64,000 bases of DNA, taken from contig JAJZRX010000008.1 of NCBI GenBank assembly GCA_021850095.1, positions 1 to 64,000 on the forward strand, read 5' to 3'. Below are positions 9,918-21,429 of the stretch, piece after piece. The notes under the pieces were generated by a model, which did no database searches, had not been told where the DNA came from, and saw nothing but the letters and a program-made list of their open reading frames with translations. Positions within the stretch are counted from its first letter, which is position 1; each line of letters begins with the position of its first letter. A program made the translations under genes and the position numbers. This stretch comes from Deltaproteobacteria bacterium (lineage in GTDB: Bacteria > Desulfobacterota > Desulfuromonadia > Geobacterales > Pseudopelobacteraceae).

Positions 9918-11426
9918 ATGGAAATCAAAGCCGAAGAGATCAGCGAGATCATCAGGAAGCAAATCAAGGAGTATGGTAAGGAAGTTGAGGTGTCGGAAAC
10001 CGGCACGATCATCTCCATTGGTGACGGTATTGCCCGTATCCACGGTCTGGCTGGCGCCATGGCCGGTGAGCTGCTGGAGTTTCCCGGCGGCGTGTCCGGT
10101 ATGGTTCTCAACCTTGAGGAAGACAACGTCGGCGCCGCTATTCTTGGTGAGTTCGCCGAGATCAAAGAGGGCGACACCGTCAAGCGCACCGGTCGTATTA
10201 CCGAGGTTCCGGTCGGCGACGCACTGATTGGGCGCGTTGTCAACGCAATCGGTCAGCCCATTGATGGCAAAGGCGCCATCAACACCAGCACCTTCAGCAA
10301 GGTGGAAATCAAGGCTCCTGGTATTGTCAGCCGTAAATCGGTTCATCAGCCGATGGCAACCGGCCTCAAGGCGATCGACTCCATGGTTCCAATCGGACGC
10401 GGACAGCGCGAGCTGATCATTGGCGACCGTCAGACCGGCAAGACCGCCGTTGCAATCGATACGATCATCAACCAGAAGGGTGGCGATGTTGTCTGTATCT
10501 ATGTCGCTATCGGCCAGAAGCGCTCCACGGTCGCTCAGGTTGTTTCCAAGCTTACTGAACATGGTGCAATGGATTATACCATCGTTGTTGCCGCCACCGC
10601 TTCCGAGTCGGCTCCGCTGCAGTTCATCGCTCCCTATACCGGTGTTACCATGGGCGAGTACTTCCGCGACAACAAGAAGCATGCCCTGATCATCTATGAT
10701 GACCTCTCCAAGCAGGCTGTCGCTTATCGTCAGCTTTCCCTGCTGTTGCGTCGTCCTCCAGGACGTGAAGCGTATCCGGGTGACGTTTTTTACCTCCACA
10801 GCCGTCTGCTGGAGCGTGCCTGCAAGCTTTCCGATGCCTGCGGCGCCGGTTCGCTGACCGCTCTGCCGATCATCGAGACACAGGCTGGTGACGTTTCCGC
10901 CTACATCCCGACCAACGTTATTTCGATTACCGACGGGCAGATCTATCTCGAATCCGACCTGTTCTTCTCGGGTGTCCGCCCGGCTATTAACGTCGGTCTC
11001 TCGGTTTCGCGCGTAGGCGGTTCCGCTCAAACCAAATCAATGAAGCAGGTGGCAGGTACACTCCGTCTTGACTTGGCCCAGTATCGTGAGATGGCCGCTT
11101 TTGCCCAGTTCGGTTCCGACCTCGACAAGGCCACTCAAATGCAGCTGGCTCGTGGTGAGCGTCTGGTAGAGGTTCTCAAACAGCCTCAATACCGCCCGAT
11201 TCCGAACGAAAAGCAGGTTGTCATAATCTTTGCCGCCAACAACGGTTTTATGGACGAGCTGCCGGTTGCCGTTCTCAAACGTTATGAGACGGAGCTGTAT
11301 TCCTTCTTTGATAACCGTCAGGCTGACCTTTTGGCAGAGCTGCGCGATAAGAAAGCGATCGATGATGATCTGAAGAAGCGCATTCTTTCGGCGCTGGAGC
11401 ACTTTAAAAAGGAATTTACCGCTTAA
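9918..11426 (+). CDS. atpA: ATP synthase F1 subunit alpha
   Basis: [36 protein letters not shown]. Confidence 0.98.
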   Translation: MEIKAEEISEIIRKQIKEYGKEVEVSETGTIISIGDGIARIHGLAGAMAGELLEFPGGVSGMVLNLEEDNVGAAILGEFAEIKEGDTVKRTGRITEVPVGDALIGRVVNAIGQPIDGKGAINTSTFSKVEIKAPGIVSRKSVHQPMATGLKAIDSMVPIGRGQRELIIGDRQTGKTAVAIDTIINQKGGDVVCIYVAIGQKRSTVAQVVSKLTEHGAMDYTIVVAATASESAPLQFIAPYTGVTMGEYFRDNKKHALIIYDDLSKQAVAYRQLSLLLRRPPGREAYPGDVFYLHSRLLERACKLSDACGAGSLTALPIIETQAGDVSAYIPTNVISITDGQIYLESDLFFSGVRPAINVGLSVSRVGGSAQTKSMKQVAGTLRLDLAQYREMAAFAQFGSDLDKATQMQLARGERLVEVLKQPQYRPIPNEKQVVIIFAANNGFMDELPVAVLKRYETELYSFFDNRQADLLAELRDKKAIDDDLKKRILSALEHFKKEFTA

Positions 11427-11444
11427 GCAAGGACGGTTTGAATC

Positions 11445-12311
11445 ATGGCGAGCCTTAAAAGCATTAAAAAACGGATCGTATCCGTAAAAAATACCCGCCA
11501 GATCACCAAGGCCATGAAAATGGTTTCGGCTGCGAAGTTGCGCCGTGCGCAGGAAAACGTGGTAGCAGCCAGACCATATGCGAAGAAACTTGGTGATGTG
11601 CTGCAGTCGCTGGCCGGAAATCTGGAAGGTGATCTGCATCCGCTGCTGGAGAAACGCGAAGCCAAAAAACTGCTTCTAATCGTGGTCTCTTCGGATCGGG
11701 GTTTGTGCGGCGGTTTCAACACCAACCTCTGCAAGGCCGGTGAGCGTTATATCAAAGAGAAGCAGGCTGTTTACGAGCAAATCAGCGTTATGACGGTTGG
11801 CCGTAAAGGTTATGAGTATTTCAAAAACCGCCTCACGGTATATAAGAACTTCCCCAACATAATTTCCAAGCCCACCTATCAGAACGCAGCTAGGCTTGGT
11901 CAGGAAATTATCGATGGATTCGTGGAAGGTGAGTACGATCAGGTCGAGCTGTTATATAACTCCTTCCGCACGGTCATGTCCCAGGATATTACTTTTCAGC
12001 AGCTGCTGCCGGTTGTTCCGGAAGAAACCGCCGCTGTTGATGAAGCTCCGGTGGAATACATCTATGAACCCTCGGTAGGGGAACTGCTGGCTGAAATACT
12101 TCCCAAAAACATTGAAGTGCAGCTCTTCAAGTCTATGCTGGAATCGGTAGCCGGTGAGCATGGAGCCCGTATGACCGCCATGGACAGCGCCTCCAAGAAC
12201 GCTTCCGAGATGATCGGCAAGCTGACGTTGCAGTACAACCGTGCTCGTCAGGCAGCCATCACAACCGAGTTGATGGAAATCATCTCCGGTTCGGAATCCA
12301 TCAAGGGTTAA
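11445..12311 (+). CDS. atpG: ATP synthase F1 subunit gamma
   Basis: [36 protein letters not shown]. Confidence 0.97.
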   Translation: MASLKSIKKRIVSVKNTRQITKAMKMVSAAKLRRAQENVVAARPYAKKLGDVLQSLAGNLEGDLHPLLEKREAKKLLLIVVSSDRGLCGGFNTNLCKAGERYIKEKQAVYEQISVMTVGRKGYEYFKNRLTVYKNFPNIISKPTYQNAARLGQEIIDGFVEGEYDQVELLYNSFRTVMSQDITFQQLLPVVPEETAAVDEAPVEYIYEPSVGELLAEILPKNIEVQLFKSMLESVAGEHGARMTAMDSASKNASEMIGKLTLQYNRARQAAITTELMEIISGSESIKG

Positions 12312-12334
12312 TATTAAGATCTAACACAATATGA

Positions 12335-13780
<1,446 letters not shown>

Positions 13781-13788
13781 TTTATCGT

Positions 13789-13853
13789 GTAGGGGCGATC
13801 CTTGTGATCGCCCTGATCTTCCGGGCGAAGACAAGATTCGCCCCTACAAGGAT
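13789..13853. repeat. REP/MITE-like inverted repeat between atpD and atpC
   Basis: gtaggggcgatccttgtgatcgccc ... gggcgaagacaagattcgcccctac, ~25 bp imperfect arms. Confidence 0.8.
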
Positions 13854-13860
13854 CAAAAAA

Positions 13861-14277
13861 ATGGCTGAAAAGATGAAGCTGGAAATTGTTACTCCTTATA
13901 AAAAAGTGGTCGATATCGAAGTCGATGAAGTGACTGCCACTGGCAAGCTCGGTGAATTCGGTGTTCTGCCGGGACATGCTCCTTTTCTGACTTCGCTCAA
14001 TATCGGAGAGCTGTGCTACAAGGCCGAAGGTGTCTCGACCAGTATGGCGCTCAACTGGGGCTACTTTGAAGTCAAGGACGACAAGATCATTGTTCTGGTC
14101 GAAACCGCCGAGTATGCTGAAGATATCGACGTTGAACGCGCCAAGGCCGCTCAAAGCCGGGCCGAGGAGGCTCTCAAGAAGCTCACTCCGGAAGACAAAC
14201 AGTTCAAGATCTACGAAGCAGCCCTGGAGCGTTCGATTATCCGCATGCAGGTCGCCGGCAAGAACGTCCGTAAATAA
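13861..14277 (+). CDS. atpC: ATP synthase F1 subunit epsilon
   Basis: MAEKMKLEIVTPYKKVVDIEVDEVTATGKLGEFGVLPGHAPFLT; ATG 13861 preferred to the ORF-track start at 13804, which lies in the repeat. Confidence 0.95.
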   Translation: MAEKMKLEIVTPYKKVVDIEVDEVTATGKLGEFGVLPGHAPFLTSLNIGELCYKAEGVSTSMALNWGYFEVKDDKIIVLVETAEYAEDIDVERAKAAQSRAEEALKKLTPEDKQFKIYEAALERSIIRMQVAGKNVRK

Positions 14278-14305
14278 TTTCAGACTGGGATACAGAAGTG
14301 TATTG

Positions 14306-14338
14306 ATAGAGCGGCAGCGATGCCGCTCTATTTGTTTA
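14306..14338 (+). terminator. terminator of the atp cluster
   Basis: atagagcggcagcgatgccgctctatttgttt. Confidence 0.6.
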
Positions 14339-14348
14339 TCCGGGGTTT

Positions 14349-15296
14349 ATGATGTCACAATCAAAAAGCTACAACAGCTTTTCCGCTGAACTGAAACGGG
14401 TGTTCGGCTGCAAGGTGCAGCGCATATCCGTCGACGCCGGTTTCAGCTGCCCCAACCGCGACGGTTCGCTGGATACGCAGGGATGCATTTTCTGCGGCGG
14501 CAACGGTTCCGGTTCCCATGGCATCCTGCGCGATTTACCCATTCAAGCCCAGCTGGAAGACGGCAAGCGGATCATGCGCCGCAAGTACCGGGCATCCCGG
14601 TTCATCGCCTATTTCCAGGCCTATTCCAACACCTATGCTTCTGTGGAGCAGCTGCGTGAGCTTTTCGAGCAAGCCCTGGCCGTTCCGGAGGTGGTGGGCC
14701 TGATTGTTGCCACCCGACCGGACTGTCTGCCGGAAAACGTTCTCGACTATCTGCGGGAGCTTTCCGGTCGTACCTATCTCTGGCTGGAGCTGGGGATGCA
14801 GTCCATGCACGACAGCACTCTCCGGTTCATCAACCGCAGACACGATCACGCCTGCCTGGTTGATGCGGTTCAGCGCGCACGTTCCCGTGATGTGCGGGTC
14901 TGCGCCCATGTAATCCTGGGGTTGCCGGGAGAAACCCGTCAGGATATGCTGGCCATGGCGGGGGAACTGAATCGTCTGGGAGTGGCCGGGGTCAAGCTGC
15001 ATCTGCTGCATGTCATGAAAGGCACCCGGCTGGCGGAACTGCACCATCGGGGCGAGGTTGAGGTGCTTGGGCGGGACGAGTACGCCGGGCTGGTGTGCGA
15101 TTTTCTGGAACTGCTCGATCCGCGGATTCTGATCCATCGTCTGACCGGCGACGGCGGACACGATCATCTGATCGCGCCGCTCTGGTCGCTCAAGAAGTTC
15201 GAAGTCCTCAATCTGATCGATGCGGTTATGCTGCAGCGCGGGGCACGCCAGGGCAGCCGTTTCACTCCTCCCGTGCCTACATCTCCACCCGCGTAA
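14349..15296 (+). CDS. TIGR01212-type radical SAM protein (YhcC-like)
   Basis: CPNRDGSLDTQGCIFCGGNGSG; VILGLPGETRQDM..GVKLHLLHVMKGT. Confidence 0.85.
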   Translation: MMSQSKSYNSFSAELKRVFGCKVQRISVDAGFSCPNRDGSLDTQGCIFCGGNGSGSHGILRDLPIQAQLEDGKRIMRRKYRASRFIAYFQAYSNTYASVEQLRELFEQALAVPEVVGLIVATRPDCLPENVLDYLRELSGRTYLWLELGMQSMHDSTLRFINRRHDHACLVDAVQRARSRDVRVCAHVILGLPGETRQDMLAMAGELNRLGVAGVKLHLLHVMKGTRLAELHHRGEVEVLGRDEYAGLVCDFLELLDPRILIHRLTGDGGHDHLIAPLWSLKKFEVLNLIDAVMLQRGARQGSRFTPPVPTSPPA

Positions 15297-17097
15297 CGAC
15301 CCCCTGCAGCTTGGCCGCCGGCAGTTTGTTGAACTGCACGAAGTTGGGGGTCAGCTTTTTGATCAGAGCAAACATCTTCCAGACCGGATTCCTGGTCTCA
15401 ATATCCTCGATGCCGTAAAAAATGACTTTCTCGCTGATGCCGTTGGACTTGAGCAGCTTCTCGATGTCCAGCACCTCCATGTAGCCGGCGTTGATCTCGA
15501 AAAACTCCAGTCCGGTGCCCACATCCTTCTTGTGATGACAATGGATGTCAAAAGGTTCGTCGGTTCTGACAATCGAAATGAAAATATTGCGCTCGTAAAT
15601 GATGTTGGAGCGGATTACGCAGTGGACGATATAGGGCGGGATCACATCCAGTCCTTTGAGGAAGAAGAGCGCTGTTCCGGCGATATTCTTGTCCTTGGCG
15701 TAGATCTGCTCGTAGGAAAGCATGAAGATGTCCAGTTCCAGCGGACGCAGTGCCCGGTAAAGAGCGCGCTGACCTTTGGTCCAGATCATGATCGTGGCAA
15801 AGGGGATCGATGCCAGGATCAGCGACCAGTAGGCGCCGTGGGGGAACTTGGAAAAGGTGGAGGTGAAGTAGATCAGATCGATGATCGCGATCACCACGAC
15901 GATCGGGACTTTCCACTTCTTGGTGGTGCGGGAGAAGACCATGATCATCATCAATGCGGTGATGGTCATGGAACCGGTTACCGCCATACCGTAGGCCGCC
16001 GCCAGGTTGCCGGATTTCTGGAAGAAGAACATGACGAAGATGACCGCCACCATCAGGGTCCAGTTGACTGCGCCGATATAGATCTGTGACTGGATCTGGC
16101 TGGAGGTGTAATCAACCTTGAAGAGCGGCATCAGACGGGTGGTTATGCCCTGGTAAACGATGGAGAAAACGCCGCTGATGATGGCCTGGGAAGCGATGAT
16201 GGTGGCCATGATCGTCAGCAGCAGGAAGGGGATGTAGAGCAGCGGGGACTGGCTCTGGATCATGGCGAAGAGGATATTTTTGGCTTCCGGATTGCGCAGG
16301 ATGAAGGCGCCCTGGCCGAGGTAGTTCAGGTAGAGGGCCGCAAAGACGAAGTACCAGGCCCGGATGATCGGTTTCTTACCCAGATGCCCCATGTCGGCAT
16401 ACAGCGCCTCGCCGCCCGTGGAGCAGAGGATGACTTCCGAAAGCACGATATACCCGGCAAAGCCGTTCTGGCGGAAGAACTCCAGCGCGTGCCAGGGGTT
16501 GATAGCCGAAACGATGCCGGGGGTGCCGGAGATGGAGATCAGTCCCGATATCAGCAGAGAACCGAAATAGACCAGCATGATCGGCCCGAAGATGCCGGCC
16601 ATCTTATCGGTGCCGCGCGACTGGAAGAAGAACAGGGTGAAGGCGATCAGGGCGGCAATAAAAACCAGCACCGACTGCTTGGTGGCCGCCAGGGAGGGGA
16701 TCAGCAGCAGACCCTCCACCGCCGAGAGGATCGAAATGGCCGGGGTGATGACTCCGTCACCCAGCAGCAATGAAACCCCCAGAAAGGAGAGGAAACCGGC
16801 AAAAGCCAGAACGCGCCCCTTCTTGAAGAGCTTGATGATGATCTCCCGCAGGACGATTTCACCCCCCTGGCCCTTTTTGCCCAGGCTCATGGCCAGCCAG
16901 GCATACTCGGCCGTAACCAGAATCGTCATGGTCCAGAACACCAGCGAGAGAATGCCATAGACATTGGCCACGGTCGGTTTGGTCATGGCAAAGACAACCG
17001 TCAGGGTATAGATCGGGCTGGTGCCGATATCGCCAAATACCAGGCCCAAGGCCTTGACGATACCGCCCCAGAAGGAATCTTCGTGTTTTTGGGTCAT
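15277..17097 (-). CDS. kup: Kup-family potassium transporter
   Basis: GIVKALGLVFGDIGTSPIYTLTVVF; 606 aa; C-terminus TPNFVQFNKLPAAKLQGVVTRVEM. Confidence 0.93.
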   Translation of the reverse strand: MTQKHEDSFWGGIVKALGLVFGDIGTSPIYTLTVVFAMTKPTVANVYGILSLVFWTMTILVTAEYAWLAMSLGKKGQGGEIVLREIIIKLFKKGRVLAFAGFLSFLGVSLLLGDGVITPAISILSAVEGLLLIPSLAATKQSVLVFIAALIAFTLFFFQSRGTDKMAGIFGPIMLVYFGSLLISGLISISGTPGIVSAINPWHALEFFRQNGFAGYIVLSEVILCSTGGEALYADMGHLGKKPIIRAWYFVFAALYLNYLGQGAFILRNPEAKNILFAMIQSQSPLLYIPFLLLTIMATIIASQAIISGVFSIVYQGITTRLMPLFKVDYTSSQIQSQIYIGAVNWTLMVAVIFVMFFFQKSGNLAAAYGMAVTGSMTITALMMIMVFSRTTKKWKVPIVVVIAIIDLIYFTSTFSKFPHGAYWSLILASIPFATIMIWTKGQRALYRALRPLELDIFMLSYEQIYAKDKNIAGTALFFLKGLDVIPPYIVHCVIRSNIIYERNIFISIVRTDEPFDIHCHHKKDVGTGLEFFEINAGYMEVLDIEKLLKSNGISEKVIFYGIEDIETRNPVWKMFALIKKLTPNFVQFNKLPAAKLQGVVTRVEM

Positions 17098-17345
17098 ATG
17101 ACCTGCCTTGTAAAAAATACAGCAATATTTTCAACGCCTCGCTTATATCTCATTTTAGAGCGTATTGCCACTGGAAGAATTCTGCAGCAAGTCTCTTCAT
17201 ATCCCCGGTTTACTCTTGCCGGACGTCGCCGCCGGTTTTTCATTGATTATTTCGTTAGCGCTCTCTTCCCGATTTCTCTGCTTCGGCCACTTGACAATCA
17301 ATAGCATTGAGATAGTGTTATTAGAAAAAATTTAAGCAAAAGGGG

Positions 17346-17819
17346 GTGACGGGGAAAATGACCACAAAGTCAGCAAACTATCTGAAGATTGCCCTCGGAA
17401 CGGCAATGCTCGCTGCAGTTGCGCTTCTCTTTGTTCTCTTCGGTCCGCCCAAGCTGCTGGCCAAAACATCCACACCCGACTACTGCGCAACCTGCCATGT
17501 CATGGAAAGCCAGTACGAAGCCTGGTTTCACACCGGCGCACACCGCAGGATCAAGTGTGTCGACTGTCATCTGCCCAACGGTAACGCAGGAGTGCATTAT
17601 CTCTGGAAATCAATAGACGGCATGAAGGACGTTCTGGTTTTCTACTCCGGTACGGTTCCGGACAGGATCATGCTTTCTGCCCATGGAGAGCAGGTGCTGC
17701 GCGAAAACTGTGTCCGTTGTCACGAAACGACCGTCATGATGACCGACCAATCCCGAAACTGCTGGGGCTGCCACCGTTGGGTGACCCATACTCGTAATGC
17801 CGCGATAGAAACCTTATAG
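17346..17819 (+). CDS. nrfH: cytochrome c nitrite reductase small subunit (membrane tetraheme)
   Basis: Four CXXCH motifs (CATCH, CVDCH, CVRCH, CWGCH), N-terminal TM; followed by nrfA. Confidence 0.9.
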   Translation: MTGKMTTKSANYLKIALGTAMLAAVALLFVLFGPPKLLAKTSTPDYCATCHVMESQYEAWFHTGAHRRIKCVDCHLPNGNAGVHYLWKSIDGMKDVLVFYSGTVPDRIMLSAHGEQVLRENCVRCHETTVMMTDQSRNCWGCHRWVTHTRNAAIETL

Positions 17820-17832
17820 GGAGGAGCTGGAG

Positions 17833-19299
17833 ATGAAAACAATCAAGCCGTTTATGCTGTTAGTTGCCGTAGCCGCAGTCAGCGCCCTGCCGGCAATCTG
17901 GGGCTGCGCTCCAAAAAAGGCGGAACCGGTCAGGGCGGTACAGATCGCCGACGGGGACATTGAGCCGGCCAACTGGGGCAAGGCCTTTCCGACCCAATTC
18001 GAGATGTGGAAAAAAACCGAGCAGCCGGAAACGCCCGGCAAAAGCAGGTATAAGAAAGGGTTTGACGCCGACAAGATCACCTACGACAAACTCTCCGAAT
18101 ATCCCTATATGGCGCTGCTGTTCAATGGCTGGGGATTTGGCATAGAGTATAACGAGCCAAAGGGACACGCGAACATGGTTCGGGATCAGCTGGAGGTTGA
18201 TTCTTCCAGGATCAAGGCCGGCGGCGTCTGTCTGACCTGCAAAACACCCTACGCTCCCAAACTGGAGAAAGAGATGGGCGCAGCGTACTACAAAACACCG
18301 TTCAAGGAGGTGCTGGCCAAGATACCGGAAAACCACAAAACCCTGGGCGTAGCCTGCATTGACTGCCACAACAACCAGGATTTGTCGTTGAAGATCAGCC
18401 GCGAATTTACTCTGGGAGCGGCTCTGAAGGATATGGGCGTGGATCGGGCAAAGCTGTCCCGCCAGGATATGCGCAGCCTGGTCTGCGCCCAGTGTCACGT
18501 CACTTATAATATTCCCAAGGATCAGGACATGAAGTCCGTCGGAGTCTTCTTTCCCTGGCAGGGGAGTAAATGGGGCACTATCAGCATCGAGAATATCATC
18601 AAGAAGATCCGCAGCGATCCGGCCTACGGCGAATGGAAACAGAGTGTCACCGGCTTCAAGCTCGGCTTCATCCGCCACCCGGAGTTCGAGCTGTTTTCCA
18701 ACAACAGTGTTCACTGGAAAGCCGCCGCTTCGTGTGCCGATTGTCATATGCCCTACACCCGGGTGGGCGCCTTCAAAGCTTCCGACCACCGCGTCATGAG
18801 TCCGCTCAAGGGGGACATGAAGGCCTGCACCCAGTGTCATCCGGAAAAAGCGGAATGGCTGCGTGAGCAGGTCACGGCAATTCAGGATCGCACCGCTTCG
18901 CTGATGCTCCGCTCCGGCTATGCTACCGCTACGGTCGCCAAGCTGTTCGAGACCGTTCATGCCCAGCAGGCCCAGGGCAAGACCATTGACAAGGCACTGT
19001 ATGACCGGGCCAAGGATTTCTATGAGGAGGCCTTCTACCGTTGCGTCTTCATTGGCGCCGAAAACTCGGTCGGCTTCCACAATCCGACCGAGGCCATGCG
19101 GGTGCTGGGAGATGCCATCGCTTTTGCCGCCAAGTCCGAAGCGCTGCTCAGGCAGGCTCTGGCCAAGGCCGGCGTGGATGTGCCTTTGACGGTGAACCTG
19201 GAACTGAACAAGTATGTTGACCAGCGGGGCGAAAAGAAAATCAAGTTTGACCCGAAGATAGAGATCAAGGATCCTTACGGGGTGCAGGTAAGGTTCTGA
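17833..19299 (+). CDS. nrfA: ammonia-forming cytochrome c nitrite reductase
   Basis: Catalytic CXXCK (CLTCK) plus four CXXCH (CIDCH, CAQCH, CADCH, CTQCH). Confidence 0.95.
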   Translation: MKTIKPFMLLVAVAAVSALPAIWGCAPKKAEPVRAVQIADGDIEPANWGKAFPTQFEMWKKTEQPETPGKSRYKKGFDADKITYDKLSEYPYMALLFNGWGFGIEYNEPKGHANMVRDQLEVDSSRIKAGGVCLTCKTPYAPKLEKEMGAAYYKTPFKEVLAKIPENHKTLGVACIDCHNNQDLSLKISREFTLGAALKDMGVDRAKLSRQDMRSLVCAQCHVTYNIPKDQDMKSVGVFFPWQGSKWGTISIENIIKKIRSDPAYGEWKQSVTGFKLGFIRHPEFELFSNNSVHWKAAASCADCHMPYTRVGAFKASDHRVMSPLKGDMKACTQCHPEKAEWLREQVTAIQDRTASLMLRSGYATATVAKLFETVHAQQAQGKTIDKALYDRAKDFYEEAFYRCVFIGAENSVGFHNPTEAMRVLGDAIAFAAKSEALLRQALAKAGVDVPLTVNLELNKYVDQRGEKKIKFDPKIEIKDPYGVQVRF

Positions 19300-19315
19300 T
19301 CCGATTTCAGTAAAC

Positions 19316-19356
19316 ACGCAAAGAGCCCGGAGCTGCAAACTCCGGGCTCTTTGCGT
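19316..19356. terminator. bidirectional terminator between nrfA and kup
   Basis: acgcaaagagcccggagctgcaaactccgggctctttgcgt, a long perfect stem between convergent genes. Confidence 0.7.
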
Positions 19357-19383
19357 TCCCGTGCGGGATTCAGAAAGATAGCG

Positions 19384-21204
19384 CTACATCTCGACTCTCG
19401 TCACCACCCCCTGCAGTTTGGCGGCCGGCAGCTTGTTGAATTGCACGAAATTTGGTGTCTGGCGCTTGATGGTCGAGAACAGCTTCCAGGCCAGGTTGCT
19501 GGTTTCAATATCCTCTATCCCGTAAAAAATGACCTTTTCCGTAATCCCGTTCGACTTGAGAACCGCTTCAATATCCAGAATATCCATGTAACCGACTTTG
19601 ATCTCTATTGCATCCAGGCCGGTCGCCAGGGCAGTCTTCAGAACGGTTTCCAGTCCGTAGGGTTCATCGGTGCGGATGATGGAAATCAGCACATTGCGTT
19701 CGTAAATAATGTTGGAGCGGATGATGCAATGCACCAGATAAGGAGGGATAACACTCCATTCCTTGACGAAGAACAGAGCGGTGCCGGGGATGTTTTTGTC
19801 CTTGGCGTAGATCTGCTCGTAGGCCAGTTCGAAGGTGTCGAAGTCCAGCGGCTTGAGAGCCCGGTACAGTGCCCGCTGCCCCTTGGTCCAGACGATAATG
19901 GTAACGAACGGCACCGCCGCCAGAATGATCGACCAGTAGCCGCCATGGGGAAACTTGTTCAGATTGGCAATCAGAAAGACCAGGTCAGCTGCTGTGACCA
20001 GCAGGGCGATCGGAACTTTCCATTTTTTGGTGGTATGGGCATAGATCATGGTCATCATGATGCCGGTGATGGTCATGGTGCCGGTCACCGCCAGTCCGTA
20101 GGCGGCCGCCAGGTTTTCGGATTTGCGGAAAACCAGCATGATCATGATCACTGCCGCCAGCAACACCCAGTTGATCGAGCTGATGTAGATCTGGGACTTG
20201 AGGTGGGTGGAGGTGTAATCGACTCTCAAAAGCGGCAGGATGCGGGTGGTGATTCCCTGGTAGACGATCGAAAAAACCCCGCTGATCAACGCCTGCGAGG
20301 CGATGACGGTGGCGATGATCGTCAGGATCAAAAAGGGTATGTAGAGCAGGGCGGCCTCGTTGCGGACCATCCCGAACAGAATGTTCTTGGCGTCCGGGTG
20401 GGTGATGATGTAGGCGCCCTGTCCCAGGTAATTGATCACCAGAGCCGCGAAGACGAAATACCAGGCCCGCACGATCGGTTTTCTTCCCAGGTGCCCCATG
20501 TCGGCATACAGCGCTTCGCCGCCGGTGGCGCACAGAATAACCTCGGACAGGACGAAGAAGCCGGCCAGACCGTTATCATACAGGAAGCGGGCGGCATACC
20601 AGGGATTCAAGGATTTGAGAACGATCGGGTGATCGATGATCGAAAAGACGCCCGAGAGGGTCAGTGATACGAACCAGATCACCATCAGCGGTCCAAAGGC
20701 GCGGGCCACGTTATCGGTGCCCTTGTTTTGAAAGATGAAAAGTCCGACAGCGATGATGGCGGCGATCAGGATCAGGATGTTTTGCGGCGTGTGTTCCAGT
20801 CCCGGTATCAGCTCGATGCCTTCCACGGCCGAGAGGATCGAAATGGCCGGGGTGATGACTCCGTCACCGATCAGCAGGCAGATGCCGATGTAGGAAAGGA
20901 AGGTGACAAAGGCCAGTGTGCGTCCCGGTTTGATCATTCTGACCAGGATTTCGCGCAGAACAATGGTTCCGCCTTCCCCCTTGCGCCCCAGACTCATGGC
21001 CAGCCAGGCGTACTCGACCATGACCAGGGTCACCAGGGTCCAGACGATCAGGGAGATGATGCCGTAGATGTTGTCCTGGGATGGTTTGGTGAGGGTGACG
21101 ATAACGGTCAGGGTGTAGATCGGGCTGGTGCCGATATCGCCGAATACCAGTCCCAGTGCCTTGACGATTCCGCCCCAGTAGGAGCCAGCTAGGTGCTGCT
21201 TCAT
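19384..21204 (-). CDS. kup: Kup-family potassium transporter (second paralog)
   Basis: MKQHLAGSYWGGIVKALGLVFGDIGTSPIYTL; start reassigned from 21264 because the upstream extension runs into the terminator. Confidence 0.92.
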   Translation of the reverse strand: MKQHLAGSYWGGIVKALGLVFGDIGTSPIYTLTVIVTLTKPSQDNIYGIISLIVWTLVTLVMVEYAWLAMSLGRKGEGGTIVLREILVRMIKPGRTLAFVTFLSYIGICLLIGDGVITPAISILSAVEGIELIPGLEHTPQNILILIAAIIAVGLFIFQNKGTDNVARAFGPLMVIWFVSLTLSGVFSIIDHPIVLKSLNPWYAARFLYDNGLAGFFVLSEVILCATGGEALYADMGHLGRKPIVRAWYFVFAALVINYLGQGAYIITHPDAKNILFGMVRNEAALLYIPFLILTIIATVIASQALISGVFSIVYQGITTRILPLLRVDYTSTHLKSQIYISSINWVLLAAVIMIMLVFRKSENLAAAYGLAVTGTMTITGIMMTMIYAHTTKKWKVPIALLVTAADLVFLIANLNKFPHGGYWSIILAAVPFVTIIVWTKGQRALYRALKPLDFDTFELAYEQIYAKDKNIPGTALFFVKEWSVIPPYLVHCIIRSNIIYERNVLISIIRTDEPYGLETVLKTALATGLDAIEIKVGYMDILDIEAVLKSNGITEKVIFYGIEDIETSNLAWKLFSTIKRQTPNFVQFNKLPAAKLQGVVTRVEM

Positions 21205-21243
21205 GGTGTGCCTCCTGCACGGTTGTGTGCAGGGCTGACAGCT

Positions 21244-21280
21244 AAAAATAAAAAACGCCGGCATGAACCGGCGGTTTAAG
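21244..21280 (-). terminator. riboswitch-associated intrinsic terminator
   Basis: Minus strand: accgccggttcatgccggcgttttttattttt. Confidence 0.8.
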
Positions 21281-21285
21281 TCCGC

Positions 21286-21425
21286 TGTCGCGCCCTTCCA
21301 GATGCCTACGAGGTTAGCTGACGGGCTCGGGATTGGAAGTTCCCTATCCGGCGCTTGCCGGAATACGCCCCTGTTGATTGGGTCCCCCGCATTCGTCCCT
21401 GTGGACGAATCTCGGCTGCTTTTGG
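21286..21425 (-). ncRNA. ydaO/yuaA-type (c-di-AMP) riboswitch aptamer
   Basis: Minus strand: gcgggggacccaatcaacaggggcgtattccggcaagcgccggatagggaacttccaatcccgagcccgtcagctaacctcgtaggcatc, matching the conserved ydaO blocks (GACCCAA, GGGG, GGAUAGGGAACUUCC, CCCGAGCCCGUCAGCUAACCUCGUAGGC). Confidence 0.88.
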
Positions 21426-21429
21426 GGCT

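Noticed and set aside
9885-11030. 381 aa minus-strand ORF antisense to atpA
   Set aside because: Shadow ORF of a highly conserved gene; no recognisable domain or SD.
13804-13860. Upstream start for atpC in the ORF track
   Set aside because: Extension is translated repeat sequence; conserved epsilon N-terminus begins at 13861.
15277-15296. Overlapping 3' ends of the radical SAM gene and kup as a regulatory antisense overlap
   Set aside because: A 20 bp convergent overlap is common in compact genomes and gives no specific evidence of regulation.
17098-17345. Second ydaO riboswitch upstream of the first kup
   Set aside because: None of the conserved ydaO blocks (GACCCAA, CCCGAGCCCGUCAGCUAACCUCG) is present on the minus strand.
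17860-19338. 492 aa minus-strand ORF antisense to nrfA
   Set aside because: Translation is low-information and histidine/glycine/leucine-rich as expected from the complement of a GC-rich gene; nrfA with five haem motifs is the real gene.
19351-20667. 438 aa plus-strand ORF opposite kup (and 15220-16089 opposite the other kup)
   Set aside because: Asp/Gly/His-rich shadow ORFs; both occur antisense to the same paralogous gene, as expected from codon structure.
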